Assembly: GCA_031253995.1 (NCBI GenBank) | Contig: JAIRVG010000048.1 | Span: forward strand, 1-57,482 | Source of the DNA: Paucimonas sp. | GTDB lineage: Bacteria > Pseudomonadota > Gammaproteobacteria > Pseudomonadales > Pseudomonadaceae | Length of the DNA: 57,482 nucleotides | Direction: 5' to 3' | Part shown: piece after piece, positions 16,801 through 27,148 of the stretch | Numbering within the stretch: the first letter of the stretch is position 1 | How the letters are laid out: each line of letters starts with the position of its first letter | Notes under the pieces: model-generated | Seen by the model: the letters and a program-made list of their open reading frames with translations, nothing else | The model's database searches: none | What the model was told of the DNA's origin: nothing | Made by a program: the position numbers and the translations under genes

Positions 16801-19800
16801 AGCGGGGTTTCCAGGGCAGCATCGGTGCGCACGCCGCGCCAGCGGTTGAAGCGATGGCGCAGGCGGTCGAGATAGAGGTAGACCACCGGGGTGGTGTAAA
16901 GCGTGAGCACCTGGCTGAAGACCAGGCCGCCAATGATGGTCAGGCCCAGCGGCCGACGCATTTCCGAGCCTTCGGCGCTGCCCAGCAGCAGCGGCAAGGC
17001 GCCGAGGATGGCCGCCAGGGTGGTCATCAGGATCGGCCGCAGGCGCAGCAGGCAGGCGCGGCGGATCGACTCCTCCGGGCCCAGGCCCTGGTGACGCTCC
17101 AGTTGCAGCGCCAGGTCGATCATCAGGATGGCGTTCTTCTTCACCACGCCGATCAGCAGGAACAGCCCCAGCAACGAGATCAGGCTGAACTCGCCACCGG
17201 TCACGTACAGGGCCAGCAAGGCCCCGACCCCGGCCGACGGCAGCGTCGAGAGGATGGTCAGCGGGTGGATGTAGCTTTCATAGAGGATGCCCAGCACCAG
17301 GTACACCAGCACCAGGGCGCCGAGGATCATCAGTGGCTGGCCTTCCTGGGTCTTGACGAAGGCGTTGGCAGTGCCGCCGAGCTTGGCGATCACTTCCTCC
17401 GGCAGTCCCACCGCGGCCACCGCCTTTTCCACCGCCGCCAGGGCCTGGTCGGGGCTGTAGCCCTCGGCAATGTCGAAGGAGATGTCGTCGGCGGCGAACT
17501 GGCCTTCGTGGCTGACCCGGTCGTCGGCCAGGGTGTTCTCGTAATGGGCGATGGTCGCCAGGGGCACCCGCGCGCCGTCGGCGGTGATCACCTGCACCTG
17601 CTCCAGGGTGCTCGGGTCCTGGGCGTACTTCGGGCTGATCTCCATCACCACCTGGTACTGGTTGAGGCTGTCGTAGATGGTCGAGATCTGCCGCTGGCTG
17701 TAGGCGTTGTTGAGCACCGCGGTGATCATGCTCATGTCGATGCCGAGGCGCTTGGCCTGGTCGCGGTCGACGATCAGCGTCACCTGCTGGGTACCGCCGC
17801 CGTCGCGGGCGTCGATGGCGGTCAGCTCGGGCAGTGCACGCAGGGCCGCGACCACCTTGGGGTACCAGGTACGCAAGGCATTGAGGTCGCCGCTCTGCAG
17901 GGTGTAGAGGTACTGCGAGGAGGTCTGGTCGCGGCCGCCGCCACCCAGTTGCAGGTCCTGGTCGGCCTGGAGGAACAGGCGTCCGCCCGGCACCAGCGGC
18001 ATGTTCTTGCGCAGCCGCTCGATCACCGCCTGGGCGTCCAGCTTGCGCTCCTTGATCGGCTTCAGGCGCACCAGCACCATGGCGTTGTTGGTGCCGCTGT
18101 TGCCGCCGATGAAACCGGCCACGCTCTGCACCGCCGGGTCGGCGAGCAAGGCACGGCGGTAGATTTCCATCTTCGGCTGCATCACGGTGAACGACAGGCC
18201 GTCGTCACCACGCACGAAGCCCATCAGCTGGCCGGTGTCCTGCTGCGGCATCAGGGTCTTGGGCACCACCACGTAGAGCGCGATGTTGACGCCGATGGCG
18301 GCGAACAGGCTGAACAAGGTCAGGCGTCGATGGCGCAGGGCCCAGCCGAGGCTGCGGTCGTAACCGGCGACCATGCGCTGGTGCACGTGCTCGCTCCAGC
18401 GCTGCAGGCGGGTCTGCCCGGCATCATGGGCCTGGGGCTTGAGCCAGCGCGAGCAGAGCATCGGGGTCAGGGTCAGGGACACCAGCAGGGAAACGATGAT
18501 CGCCGCCGCCAGGGTGATGGAGAACTCGCGGAACAGCGCATTGACGATGCCGCCCATGAACAGGATGGAGACGAACACCGCCACCAGCGAGACGTTCATC
18601 GACAACAGGGTGAAGCCCACCTCCTTCGCCCCGAGGTAGGCCGCGCGCATCGGCGGCTGGCCGTCCTCGATATGCCGGGAGATGTTCTCCAGGACCACGA
18701 TGGCGTCGTCCACCACCAGCCCGGTGGCGAGGATCAGCGCCATCAGCGACAGGTTGTTGAGGGAGAAGCCGCACAGGTACATCACGGCGAAGGTGCCCAC
18801 CAGCGACACCGGCACCGCCAAGGTGGGGATCAGCGAGGCGCGCAGGTTGCCGAGGAACAGGTAGACCACCAGCACCACCAGCACCACGGCGATCAGCAGG
18901 GTGTGCTCGGCCTCCTTGAGGGTGGCCTTGATCACCGGCGAACGGTCCATGGCGATGTTCAGCGTGACGCTGGCCGGCAGCAGCGATTGCAGGGCCGGCA
19001 GTTCGGCCTTGATCTGCTCCACGGTCTCGATGATGTTGGCCCCGGTCTGCCGGTTGATCACCAGCAGCACCGCTTCCTGGTCATTGAAGAAGCCGCTGTT
19101 GTAGCGGTTTTCCACGCCGTCGGTGACCTTGGCCACATCGCTCAGGCGCAGTACCGAACCGTCCTGGTAGCGGATCACCAGCGACTCGTAGTCCTTGGCC
19201 TTTTCCAGCTGATCGTTGGCCCGCACCTGCCAGTTGCGCGCGTCGTCCTCGACGAAGCCCATGGGCCGGCGCTGGTTGGCCGCCGCCACGCTGGCGCGCA
19301 CATCGTCCAGGGCCAGGCCGTACTGGGCCAGCATCTTCGGTTGCAGCTCGATGCGCACCGCCGGCAGCGAACTGCCGCCGATCTGCACCTCGCCGACACC
19401 ACTCACCTGGGACAGGCTCTGGGACAGGATGGTGGAGGCCAGGTCATAGAGCTGGCCCTTCTGCAGTACCTCGGAAGTCAGCGACAGCACCATGATCGGT
19501 GCCTGCGACGGGTTGATCTTCTTGTAGGTCGGCATGCTCTTCATGCCGCTGGGCAGCAGGTTGCGCGCCGAGTTGATCGCCGCCTGCACTTCCCGGGCGG
19601 CGCCATCGATGTCGCGATCCAGGTCAAAACCGAGGATCACCCGGGTCGAGCCCTGGTTGGAACTGCTGGTCAGGGTGGTGACCCCGGCAATGGTGCCGAG
19701 CTTGCGCTCCAGCGGCGTGGCCACGGTGGCCGCCATCACCTCGGGGCTGGCCCCCGGCAGGCTGGCCGAGACCACGATCACCGGGAAGTCCATCTTCGGC

Positions 19801-19910
19801 AGCGGCGCCACCGGCAACAGGCCGAAACTCACCCCGCCCAGCAGCATGATCGCCAGGCTCAGGAGCATGGTCGCCACCGGGCGACGGATAAAGGGCGCGG
19901 ACAGGTTCAA
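16797..19910 (-). CDS. muxC: RND efflux transporter MuxC
   Basis: A 1037-residue inner-membrane RND pump subunit (MdtC-like). In this pump class two different RND proteins form the trimer with MuxB. The N-terminus NLSAPFIRRPVATMLL and the periplasmic loop start LPKMDFPVIVVSASLPGASP are typical. The central membrane segment holds the proton-relay Asp residues in TGLVVDDAIVVLEN. The start is most likely the TTG at 19910, with GGAG 6 bases upstream and the family-typical MNLSAPF. A TTG four codons earlier lies inside the ribosome site. The 100-base gap after muxB is filled by a palindromic element, so muxC may be translated or expressed less than muxAB. Confidence 0.93.
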   Translation of the reverse strand: MNLSAPFIRRPVATMLLSLAIMLLGGVSFGLLPVAPLPKMDFPVIVVSASLPGASPEVMAATVATPLERKLGTIAGVTTLTSSSNQGSTRVILGFDLDRDIDGAAREVQAAINSARNLLPSGMKSMPTYKKINPSQAPIMVLSLTSEVLQKGQLYDLASTILSQSLSQVSGVGEVQIGGSSLPAVRIELQPKMLAQYGLALDDVRASVAAANQRRPMGFVEDDARNWQVRANDQLEKAKDYESLVIRYQDGSVLRLSDVAKVTDGVENRYNSGFFNDQEAVLLVINRQTGANIIETVEQIKAELPALQSLLPASVTLNIAMDRSPVIKATLKEAEHTLLIAVVLVVLVVYLFLGNLRASLIPTLAVPVSLVGTFAVMYLCGFSLNNLSLMALILATGLVVDDAIVVLENISRHIEDGQPPMRAAYLGAKEVGFTLLSMNVSLVAVFVSILFMGGIVNALFREFSITLAAAIIVSLLVSLTLTPMLCSRWLKPQAHDAGQTRLQRWSEHVHQRMVAGYDRSLGWALRHRRLTLFSLFAAIGVNIALYVVVPKTLMPQQDTGQLMGFVRGDDGLSFTVMQPKMEIYRRALLADPAVQSVAGFIGGNSGTNNAMVLVRLKPIKERKLDAQAVIERLRKNMPLVPGGRLFLQADQDLQLGGGGRDQTSSQYLYTLQSGDLNALRTWYPKVVAALRALPELTAIDARDGGGTQQVTLIVDRDQAKRLGIDMSMITAVLNNAYSQRQISTIYDSLNQYQVVMEISPKYAQDPSTLEQVQVITADGARVPLATIAHYENTLADDRVSHEGQFAADDISFDIAEGYSPDQALAAVEKAVAAVGLPEEVIAKLGGTANAFVKTQEGQPLMILGALVLVYLVLGILYESYIHPLTILSTLPSAGVGALLALYVTGGEFSLISLLGLFLLIGVVKKNAILMIDLALQLERHQGLGPEESIRRACLLRLRPILMTTLAAILGALPLLLGSAEGSEMRRPLGLTIIGGLVFSQVLTLYTTPVVYLYLDRLRHRFNRWRGVRTDAALETPL

Positions 19911-19913
19911 GGG

Positions 19914-20008
19914 CAGCTCCAAGCTTCAAGCTGCAAGTTGCAAGCTCTTACGTAGAGGCTCGCGATGCCCGGATCGACTTGAAGCTTGAAGCTTGAAGCT
20001 TGCAGCTG
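19914..20008. repeat. Palindromic REP-like element, family 2, copy B, inside the mux operon
   Basis: Left arm around AAGCTTCAAGCTGCAAG and right arm CTTGAAGCTTGAAGCTTG followed by CAGCTGC are inverted relative to each other. The element fills the muxB-muxC gap and reaches the muxC ribosome site. The right arm carries three tandem GAAGCTT units. Same family as 8026-8117 and 24549-24629. Confidence 0.75.
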
Positions 20009-20010
20009 CG

Positions 20011-23000
20011 TCATACCGTTTCTCCCGCAATTTCGCCCTGGCGCAGACGCCGCGCGAGCCGGTCGAAGTACAGATAGATCACCGGCGTGGTGAACAGCGT
20101 CAGCACCTGGCTGACCAGCAGCCCGCCGACCATCACCAGGCCCAGCGGCTGGCGCAGCTCGGCGCCGGAGCCGGTGGCGAGCATCAGCGGCACGGCACCG
20201 AACAGCGCGGCCAGGGTGGTCATCAGGATCGGCCGGAAGCGCAGCAGCGCCGCCTGGTAGATCGCCGTCTGCGGGTCCAGCCCCTCGTTGCGCTCGGCCT
20301 CCAGGGCGAAGTCGATCATCATGATCGCGTTCTTCTTGACGATACCGATCAGCAGGATGATGCCGATGATGGCGATCATGCCCAGGTCGTTGCCGCTGAG
20401 GATCAGCGCCAGCAAGGCACCCACCGCCGCCGACGGCAGGGTCGAGAGGATGGTCACCGGGTGGATGTAGCTCTCGTAGAGCACGCCCAGCACGATGTAC
20501 ATGGTCACCACCGCGGCGAGGATCAGCAACAGCGTGCTCGACAGCGAGGCCTGGAAGGCTTCCGCCGCGCCCTGGAAGCGGGTCTGCACGCCGATCGGCA
20601 TGCCGATGTCCTTCTGCACCTGCTCGATCAGTTGCACGCCCTCGCCCAGGGACACGCCCTCGGCCAGGTTGAACGACATCATCACCGCCGGGAACTGGCC
20701 GATATGGGCGATCGCCAGTTGCGCCTGGCGCTCCTCCACCCGCGCCAGGGCGGACAGGCGCACCTGGCTGCCGGCGGTGGTCTTGACGTAGATGCCGTCC
20801 AGCGCCTTGGGCCCGAGGGTGGAGGCGGCTTCGGCCTGGAGCACCACGCGGTACTGGCTGGCCTGGGTATAGATGGTGGAAATCTGCCGCTGGCCGAAGG
20901 CGTCGTACAGGGCGTTGGTGATTTCCGTGACCGTCACCCCAAGACGACTGGCGGCGTCGCGGTCGATCACCAGGTAGACCTGCAGGCCTTTGTCCTGCAG
21001 GTCGCTGGCGACGTCGGTGAGCTGCGGATGCTGACGCAGGGTCTGCACCAGCTTGTCGCTCCAGGTGGCGAGCATCTCGGCGTCCGGCGACGACAGGCTG
21101 AACTGGTACTGGGTGCGGCTGACCCGATCCTCGATGCTCAGGTCCTGCACCGGCTGCATGAACAGGCGGATGCCGCTGAGGCGGTCGACCTTCGGTTGCA
21201 GTCGGGCGATCACCTGGGCCGCGGTGAGGTCACGCTCGCCGTGGGGCTTGAGGTTGATCAGCAGGCGACCGCTGTTGAGCGTGGCGTTGTCGCCGTCGAC
21301 GCCGATGTACGAGGACAGGCTGTCCACCGCCGGGTCTTCGAGGATCAGCGCCGCCAGTTCCTGCTGGCGCTGGCTCATGGCAGTGAAGGACACCGACTGT
21401 GGCGCCTCGGAAATGCCCTGGATCACCCCGGTGTCCTGCACCGGGAAGAAGCCCTTGGGCACGGCGATGTACAACAGCACGGTAAGACCGAGGGTGGCCA
21501 CGGCCACCAGCAGGGTCAGCGGCTGGTGACGCAGCACCCATTGCAGGCCGCGACCGTAGTGCTCGATCAGCCAGTCGATCCAGGCGCCGCTGGCGCGGTA
21601 GAAGCGGCCCTGCTCTTCTGCCTTGGGCTCGCGCTTGAGCAAGCGCGCGCACATCATCGGCGTGAGGGTCAGGGACACCACCAGGGAAATCAGGATCGCC
21701 ACCGCCAGGGTGATGGCGAACTCGCGGAACAGCCGCCCCACCACATCGGCCATGAACAGCAGCGGGATCAGCACGGCGATCAGCGAGAAGGTCAGCGACA
21801 CCAGGGTGAAGCCGATCTGCCGCGCGCCCTTGAGCGCCGCCTGCATCGGGGTCTCGCCTTCCTCGATATGCCGGGCGATGTTCTCCAGCATGACGATGGC
21901 ATCGTCCACCACGAAGCCGGTGGCGATGGTCAGCGCCATCAGGGTCAGGTTGTTGATGGAGAAACCGGCCAGGTACATGACGCCGAAGGTACCGATCAGC
22001 GACAGCGGCACGGCGATCGACGGGATCAGGGTGGCGCTGACCCGGCGCAGGAACAGGAAGGTGACCATGACCACCAGGGCGATGGCGAACAGCAGTTCGT
22101 GCTGCACGTCACGCACCGAAGCGCGGATGGTCTGGGTGCGGTCGGTGAGCACCACCACGTCGAGGCCGGCCGGCAGGTTGTCGGTGATCTCCGGGAGCAG
22201 GTTCTTGATCCGGTCGACCACCTCGATGACGTTGGCCCCCGGCTGGCGCTGGATGTTCACCAGTACCGCCTGGTTCTGGTTGGCCCAGGCTGCCAGGCGC
22301 TCGTTCTCGGCACCGTCGACGATCTCGGCGACATCCTTCAGGCGCAGCGGCGCACCGTTGTTGTAGGCGAGGATGAGGTTGGCGTATTCCTCCGGGGAAC
22401 GCAGCTGGTCGTTGGCATCGAGCATCGACACCCGGGTCGGGCCGTCGAAGTTGCCCTTGGGCTGGTTGACGTTGGAGGCGCCGATCAGGGTGCGCACGTC
22501 GGCCAGGTTGAGACCATTGGCCGCCAGGGCCTCGGGGTTGACCTTGATCCGCACCGCCTGGCGCTGGCCGCCGGCAATGCTGACCATGCCGACGCCGCTG
22601 ATCTGGGCGATCTTCTGCGCCATGCGCGTGTCCACCAGGTCATTGAGCTTGGGCAGCGGCATGGTCTTTGAGGAAATCGCCAGGGTCAGCACCGGGGTGT
22701 CCGCCGGGTTGACCTTGTTGTACACCGGCGGTGCCGGCAGGTCGCTGGGCAGCAGGTTGCTGGCGGCGTTGATCGCCGCCTGCACCTGTTGCTCGGCGAC
22801 GTCCATGTTCATTTCCAGGCTGAAGCGCAGGGTCAGCACCGAGGCGCCGCCGGAGCTGGTGGAAGCCATCTGTTCCAGGCCCGGCATCTGCCCGAACTGG
22901 CGTTCCAGCGGCGCGGTCACGGCGCTGGTCATTACCTGCGGGCTGGCGCCGGGGTACAGGGTCATGACCCGGATGGTCGGATAGTCGACCTGCGGCAGGG

Positions 23001-23106
23001 CCGCCACCGGCAGCAGCTTGTAGGCGATCAGGCCGGCCAGGACGATGGCCAGCATGCTCAGCGTGGTGGCGACCGGGCGGAGAATGAACAGGCGCGAGAG
23101 GTTCAT
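20011..23106 (-). CDS. muxB: RND efflux transporter MuxB
   Basis: A 1031-residue RND subunit (MdtB-like) with twelve membrane segments and two large periplasmic loops. It begins [16 protein letters not shown] and continues [20 protein letters not shown], both diagnostic for the MdtB/MuxB branch. TM4 carries [19 protein letters not shown] with the paired Asp residues of the proton pathway. Its start overlaps the muxA stop (ATGA), so the two are translationally coupled. The antibiotic range is inferred from the P. aeruginosa homologue. Confidence 0.94.
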   Translation of the reverse strand: MNLSRLFILRPVATTLSMLAIVLAGLIAYKLLPVAALPQVDYPTIRVMTLYPGASPQVMTSAVTAPLERQFGQMPGLEQMASTSSGGASVLTLRFSLEMNMDVAEQQVQAAINAASNLLPSDLPAPPVYNKVNPADTPVLTLAISSKTMPLPKLNDLVDTRMAQKIAQISGVGMVSIAGGQRQAVRIKVNPEALAANGLNLADVRTLIGASNVNQPKGNFDGPTRVSMLDANDQLRSPEEYANLILAYNNGAPLRLKDVAEIVDGAENERLAAWANQNQAVLVNIQRQPGANVIEVVDRIKNLLPEITDNLPAGLDVVVLTDRTQTIRASVRDVQHELLFAIALVVMVTFLFLRRVSATLIPSIAVPLSLIGTFGVMYLAGFSINNLTLMALTIATGFVVDDAIVMLENIARHIEEGETPMQAALKGARQIGFTLVSLTFSLIAVLIPLLFMADVVGRLFREFAITLAVAILISLVVSLTLTPMMCARLLKREPKAEEQGRFYRASGAWIDWLIEHYGRGLQWVLRHQPLTLLVAVATLGLTVLLYIAVPKGFFPVQDTGVIQGISEAPQSVSFTAMSQRQQELAALILEDPAVDSLSSYIGVDGDNATLNSGRLLINLKPHGERDLTAAQVIARLQPKVDRLSGIRLFMQPVQDLSIEDRVSRTQYQFSLSSPDAEMLATWSDKLVQTLRQHPQLTDVASDLQDKGLQVYLVIDRDAASRLGVTVTEITNALYDAFGQRQISTIYTQASQYRVVLQAEAASTLGPKALDGIYVKTTAGSQVRLSALARVEERQAQLAIAHIGQFPAVMMSFNLAEGVSLGEGVQLIEQVQKDIGMPIGVQTRFQGAAEAFQASLSSTLLLILAAVVTMYIVLGVLYESYIHPVTILSTLPSAAVGALLALILSGNDLGMIAIIGIILLIGIVKKNAIMMIDFALEAERNEGLDPQTAIYQAALLRFRPILMTTLAALFGAVPLMLATGSGAELRQPLGLVMVGGLLVSQVLTLFTTPVIYLYFDRLARRLRQGEIAGETV

Positions 23107-24428
23107 GCGCCAGCCTTGCGTTCAGTGGCCGGGGCTTCGGAGACCGCAGGCTTGTCCTGGCCCTGCAGGTGCTGACCGGGGGTCGCCGGGACCTTGGCCG
23201 GATCATCCACTACCTCCACCTTGGTGCCATCGCGCAGGCGGTCGGTACCTTCCAGCACCACGCGCTCGCCCTTGGCCAGGCCTTCCTTGATCACGGTGTT
23301 GTCGCCATCGCTGGCGCCGACCTTGAGGGTGCGGATATGCACCTTGCTCTCGGCGTCGATCACGTAGACGAAGGTACCGTTGGTGCCGAACTGGATCGCC
23401 GCCGCCGGGGCCAGGACCACGTCCTTCTGGGTGTCGGCGAGCAGGCGCACGTTGACGAACTGGTTGGGGAACAGGACTTCGTCCTTGTTCTCGAAGCGGG
23501 CCTTGAACTTCAGGGTGCCGGTGGTGGTGTCGATCTGGTTGTCGATGCTGCCGAGCACGCCGGTGGCCTGCTGGCGGGTGTCGCCGCGGTCCCAGGCTTC
23601 CACCGGCAGCGGCGTGCCGCTGCGGTAGCGGGCGAGCACGGTGTCGAGATCGTTTTCCGGCAGGGTGAAGGCCACGGTGATCGGCTGGGTCTGGGTGATC
23701 ACCACCAGCGCGGTGGTGTCGTTGGCCGCCACCAGGTTGCCGAGGTCGAGCTGGCGCAGGCCGAGACGGCCGCTGATGGGCGCGCGGATCTTGGTGAAGT
23801 CGAGATTGAGCCTGGCATCGCCCACCGCCGCCTGGTTGGTCTTGATGGTGCCTTCGTACTGGGCCACCAGCGCCGCCTGGGTGTCGAGGGTCTGCTTGGC
23901 GATGCTGTCCTCGGCGTACAGGCCTTTATAGCGGGCCAGGTCGATCTGCGCGTTCTTCAACTGCGCCAGGTTCTGCGCCAGGGTGCCTTCGGCCTGCTGC
24001 AGGGCGATCTGGTAGCTGCGCGGGTCGATCTCGGCGAGCAGGTCGCCGGCCTTGACCTGCTGGCCTTCCTTGAAGTGGACCTTGACCAGCTCCCCCGCCA
24101 CCCGGCTGCGCACGTTGACCGTGTTGGTCGCGGTCACGGTGCCGAGGGCCTTGTAGTACAGCGGGAAGTCACCGACGGTGGCCGGGGCCACGCGCACCGG
24201 CACCGCGGCAGTGGAGCCGCCGAAACCCGGGCGGCCGGGCCCTGCGGTGGCGCCACGCCGCGCAGGGCCGTTGTGCGTCTTGGCCTCGCCTTGGGCGACC
24301 GGGGTCGCCGGCGTCGTGGCGCGCGGCCACAACCACCAGCACAGGCCGGCGATAACCAGCAGGATCAAGAGGCTGAAGAGCCAGCGGCGGGACGATCGGG
24401 AGGAAGATTGCATCGGGTTCTCGGCCAT
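23103..24428 (-). CDS. muxA: RND efflux periplasmic adaptor MuxA
   Basis: A 441-residue membrane-fusion protein that joins MuxB/MuxC to OpmB. One N-terminal membrane anchor ([19 protein letters not shown]) precedes a lipoyl/hairpin region ([20 protein letters not shown] ... [18 protein letters not shown]) and the beta-barrel ([12 protein letters not shown]). The C-terminal tail is proline- and lysine-rich. The first ATG at 24428 lacks a clear ribosome site; an ATG five codons later (24413) has GAGA upstream and may be the true start. First gene of muxABC-opmB. No regulator gene is adjacent. Confidence 0.93.
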   Translation of the reverse strand: MAENPMQSSSRSSRRWLFSLLILLVIAGLCWWLWPRATTPATPVAQGEAKTHNGPARRGATAGPGRPGFGGSTAAVPVRVAPATVGDFPLYYKALGTVTATNTVNVRSRVAGELVKVHFKEGQQVKAGDLLAEIDPRSYQIALQQAEGTLAQNLAQLKNAQIDLARYKGLYAEDSIAKQTLDTQAALVAQYEGTIKTNQAAVGDARLNLDFTKIRAPISGRLGLRQLDLGNLVAANDTTALVVITQTQPITVAFTLPENDLDTVLARYRSGTPLPVEAWDRGDTRQQATGVLGSIDNQIDTTTGTLKFKARFENKDEVLFPNQFVNVRLLADTQKDVVLAPAAAIQFGTNGTFVYVIDAESKVHIRTLKVGASDGDNTVIKEGLAKGERVVLEGTDRLRDGTKVEVVDDPAKVPATPGQHLQGQDKPAVSEAPATERKAGA

Positions 24429-24548
24429 GAGTACGCAGGAAACTTTTAAGGAGGCTGAACGATAAGTTGTTGAGAAGAATTAGCAAAGCGCCTTTACCGG
24501 CTATTTACTGATCGCTGACGTTTGCAAACGCCTGAACTTTAAACGAAA

Positions 24549-24629
24549 AGCTACAAGCATTAAGTTACAAGCGGCAGGAAACAGCAGGACCGCTTCTTCT
24601 TGCAGCTTGAAACTTGCGGCTTGCAGCTC
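24549..24629. repeat. Palindromic REP-like element, family 2, copy C
   Basis: Arms AGCTACAAGC with AGTTACAAGCGGCAGG and CTTGCAGCTTGAAACTTG with CGGCTTGCAGCT surround an AGCAGG inner part. It lies between muxA and the tpx terminator. Confidence 0.7.
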
Positions 24630-24630
24630 A

Positions 24631-24662
24631 AAAAAAACGGCCTGGACTAAGCCAGGCCGTTT
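24631..24662 (-). terminator. Rho-independent terminator of tpx
   Basis: An 11-bp stem (CCAGG-CCGTTT pairing with AAACGG-CCTGG, 6-base loop) is followed on the minus strand by seven Ts. It lies 34 bases beyond the tpx stop and insulates the mux operon. Confidence 0.88.
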
Positions 24663-24695
24663 CAAGGTGTTGCCATCGCCGAGGGGCGATTCGCC

Positions 24696-25196
24696 TTACT
24701 TCAGCACCGCCAGGGCAGCGTCGTAGTTCGGCTCTTCGGCGATTTCGCCAACCAGCTCGCTGTGCAGGACCTTGTCGTTCTCGTCCAGCACCACGACCGC
24801 GCGGGCAGCCAGGTTCCTCAGCGGGCCGTCAGCGATGGCGACGCCGTAGGCCTGCAGGAACTCGCCACCACGCAGGGTCGACAGGTTCTTCACGTTGGTC
24901 AGGCCTTCGGCGCCGCAGAAGCGGGCCTGGGCGAACGGCAGGTCGGCGGAGATGCACAGCACGACGGTGTTGGCGATGTCGTTGGCCTGGGCGTTGAACT
25001 TGCGCACGGAAGTGGCGCAGGTCGGGGTGTCGACGCTCGGGAAGATGTTCAGCACCTTGCGCTTGCCGGCGAAGTCTTTCAGCGACACATCAGCCAGGCC
25101 CTCGCCAACCAGGGAGAACGCTGGAGCCTGGGCGCCAGCCTGCGGCAGCTCGCCGCTGACCTGAACCGGATTGCCTTTGAGAGTCACTTGAGCCAT
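24696..25196 (-). CDS. tpx: Thiol peroxidase Tpx (atypical 2-Cys peroxiredoxin)
   Basis: A 166-residue peroxiredoxin that reduces H2O2 and alkyl hydroperoxides using thioredoxin. The peroxidatic Cys60 sits in [12 protein letters not shown] and the resolving Cys94 in ARFCGAEG, at the same spacing as in E. coli Tpx. The start [15 protein letters not shown] is the family N-terminus; an upstream extension to 25307 would be non-homologous. It is monocistronic: a strong terminator follows, and an A+T-rich stretch at 25265-25325 probably holds the promoter. Confidence 0.96.
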   Translation of the reverse strand: MAQVTLKGNPVQVSGELPQAGAQAPAFSLVGEGLADVSLKDFAGKRKVLNIFPSVDTPTCATSVRKFNAQANDIANTVVLCISADLPFAQARFCGAEGLTNVKNLSTLRGGEFLQAYGVAIADGPLRNLAARAVVVLDENDKVLHSELVGEIAEEPNYDAALAVLK

Positions 25197-25350
25197 GAGC
25201 GGAGTCCTTATGCGGGGATTGAAAGGACCCAGAGTTAAGCACGAAAGTGCGCAAGCACCTATGGGGGAATGCAAATTGTTGAATTGCCAGACAATTATTG
25301 TGGACAATCTGCAGCTTTAAAGCCGAACAATTTGCCTGCGAGGTACGCGG

Positions 25351-25386
25351 ACCCTGTAGGGGCGGGTTCACCCGCTCCCACAGGGT
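25351..25386. repeat. REP palindrome
   Basis: ACCCTGTAGGGGCGGGT and ACCCGCTCCCACAGGGT are inverted arms of 17 bases around a TC centre, with two mismatches. It lies 6 bases beyond the stop of the SdaC-like gene. The same sequence occurs as a perfect palindrome at 40255-40290. Confidence 0.75.
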
Positions 25387-25392
25387 TTCGCG

Positions 25393-26673
25393 TCAAGGCA
25401 GCAAGGAGTAGACCACCGACGAAAGCGCCACCAGCCCCACCGCCACGACGAACACGTTGGACAGCTTGCCGCTGTACTTGCGCATCGCCGGCACCCGGCG
25501 GATCGCGTACATCGGCATCAGGAACAGGATCGCCGCGATCACCGGCCCGCCCATGGCCTCGATCATGCCGAGGATGCTCGGGTTGAGGGTGGCGACGATC
25601 CAGCACACCACCAGCATCAGCGCCGCGGTGACCCGGTCCAGGGTCTTGGCCGCCGGACGCTTGCCGGTCTTGAGGATGATGCCCTTCAGGCCCTCGCTGG
25701 CACCGATGTAATGGCCGAGGAACGACTTGGCAATGGCGACGAAGGCGATCAGCGGCGCGGCGAAGGCGATGGTCGGGTTGCTGAAGTGGTTGGCCAGGTA
25801 GGACAGGATCGACAGGTTCTGCGCCTTGGCTTCGGCCAGTTGCGCCGGGGACAGGGTCAGCACGCAACTGAAGACGAAGAACATCACCATCGCCACCATC
25901 AGCAGGTGGGCACGGGCGAGGATCTGACCGCTGCGCGCATCGGCGTTGTCACCGTAGCGGCGCTTCTGGTCCACGGCGAAGGCCGAGATGATCGGCGAGT
26001 GGTTGAAGGAGAACACCATCACCGGAATCGCCAGCCACAGGGTGTGCAGGAAGGCACCACCGCTGGGCAGGTCGCCGGCGGTGGCGAGGATGCCGCCGTT
26101 CCAGTGCGGCACCAGGAATACCGCGAGGAACGCCAGGGCAACGATGAACGGATAGACCAGCAGGCTCATGGCCTTGACCGTGGCCTGCTCGCCGCAGCGC
26201 ACCACGGCCAGCAGGCCGAGGATCAGCACGAACGACAGCAGCGCGCGGGGTGGCGGCTGGATGTGCAGCTGGTGCTCCATGAAGCTGCCGACGGTGTTGG
26301 TCAGGGCCACCGAGTAGATCAGCAGGATCGGGAAGATGGCGAGGAAATAGAGGACGGTGATCATCGCCCCGGCGCTGAGGCCGAAATGCTCCTCGACCAC
26401 GTCGGTGATGTCGCCATCGCTGCGACCGGAAAGGACGAAACGGGTCAGGCCGCGGTGCGCGTAGTAGGTCATGGGGAAGGCCAGCAGCGCCAGGATCAGC
26501 AGCGGCCAGAAACCGCCGAGGCCGGCGTTGATCGGCAGGAACAGGGTGCCGGCGCCGATGGCGGTGCCGAACAGGCCGAGCATCCAGGTGGTGTCATGAC
26601 GGTCCCAACGCGAAAGGGTCGCGGCAGGGGCGGATTCGAAGCGTTGTTCAACGCTCGGGGACTGCTCGTTCAT
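25393..26673 (-). CDS. HAAAP-family serine/threonine transporter (SdaC-like)
   Basis: A 426-residue inner-membrane transporter with about eleven hydrophobic segments. GLFGTAIGAGTLFLPINAGL near the N-terminus and WLAIPVMVFSFNHSPIISAF in the middle are hallmarks of the hydroxy/aromatic amino acid permease family; the latter is typical of the SdaC branch. The start at 26673 (MNEQSPSVEQ) avoids an unrelated N-terminal extension. It lies alone between tpx and a repeat-filled gap. Serine or threonine is the likely substrate by family; aromatic amino acids remain possible. Confidence 0.85.
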   Translation of the reverse strand: MNEQSPSVEQRFESAPAATLSRWDRHDTTWMLGLFGTAIGAGTLFLPINAGLGGFWPLLILALLAFPMTYYAHRGLTRFVLSGRSDGDITDVVEEHFGLSAGAMITVLYFLAIFPILLIYSVALTNTVGSFMEHQLHIQPPPRALLSFVLILGLLAVVRCGEQATVKAMSLLVYPFIVALAFLAVFLVPHWNGGILATAGDLPSGGAFLHTLWLAIPVMVFSFNHSPIISAFAVDQKRRYGDNADARSGQILARAHLLMVAMVMFFVFSCVLTLSPAQLAEAKAQNLSILSYLANHFSNPTIAFAAPLIAFVAIAKSFLGHYIGASEGLKGIILKTGKRPAAKTLDRVTAALMLVVCWIVATLNPSILGMIEAMGGPVIAAILFLMPMYAIRRVPAMRKYSGKLSNVFVVAVGLVALSSVVYSLLP

Positions 26674-26855
26674 TCCGGGTGCAACTCCACTCGCAAGACT
26701 GCAACAGCACCGGAAGTGGCTGAATAGACGCTTCAACGCACCCCGGCTATCAAAGAGGGGCGCGATTGTGCGCTGAAAGGTTGCACTTGCAAAGCCCTGT
26801 CCGAGGAATGGTTGCACCTTTGCGGTGCATTAGGAGGGCTTGTATGGCGGCTGAT

Positions 26856-26890
26856 GGCCCTATCGCTGGCAAGCCAGCTCCCACAGGGTC
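26856..26890. repeat. Single REP unit
   Basis: TATCGCTGGCAAGCCAGCTC with CCACAGGG is one arm of the REP doublets at 32271-32354 and 46701-46785. It lies in the 452-base gap between the SdaC-like gene and repeat copy 2. The remaining bases (26674-26855) hold nothing I can name. Confidence 0.65.
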
Positions 26891-26902
26891 CGCAGTGCGT
26901 GC

Positions 26903-27148
26903 AGTCATTGTGGAAGTCCACCCAGCCCGCTGGGCTGCGCTGTCGTTCAGAGAACTAGACCGCGAGAGCACCGCGGCCGGCGTGGGAGCGGATTCATCCG
27001 CGATCGGCGGCGAAGCCGTCGTAAAACCTAAATCCCGAGTTCTCCTGACACACCGCGGACTCAGGTTTTATGGCCGCTTCGCGCCCAATCGCGGATGAAT
27101 CCGCTCCCACGCCGTCCCTGCTACATCAATGAGTCATGTGTTGTTCCA
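26903..27148. repeat. Long dispersed palindromic repeat, copy 2
   Basis: Full copy, inverted relative to copy 1. Outer part GGGCTGCGCTGTCGTTCAGA with GAACTAGACCGC. First inner arm GCGTGGGAGCGGATTCATCC to GTCGTAAAACCT; second arm GGTTTTATGGCCGCTTCGCG to GAATCCGCTCCCACGCC. The edge is ATCAATGAGTCATGTGTTG with TTC. The edge overlaps the last seven codons and stop of the FAD oxidoreductase. Confidence 0.8.

Noticed and set aside
19911..19922. muxC start at the earlier TTG (19922)
   Set aside because: It overlaps the GGAG ribosome site and adds four residues absent from the family's N-terminus.
16854..22671. Very long plus-strand frames opposite muxC and muxB
   Set aside because: The His/Gln/Arg-rich translation without motifs is the expected antisense image of RND genes.
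26903..27148. CRISPR-like repeats in the REP-rich gaps
   Set aside because: Units are inverted and few, not evenly spaced direct repeats, and no cas gene is present.
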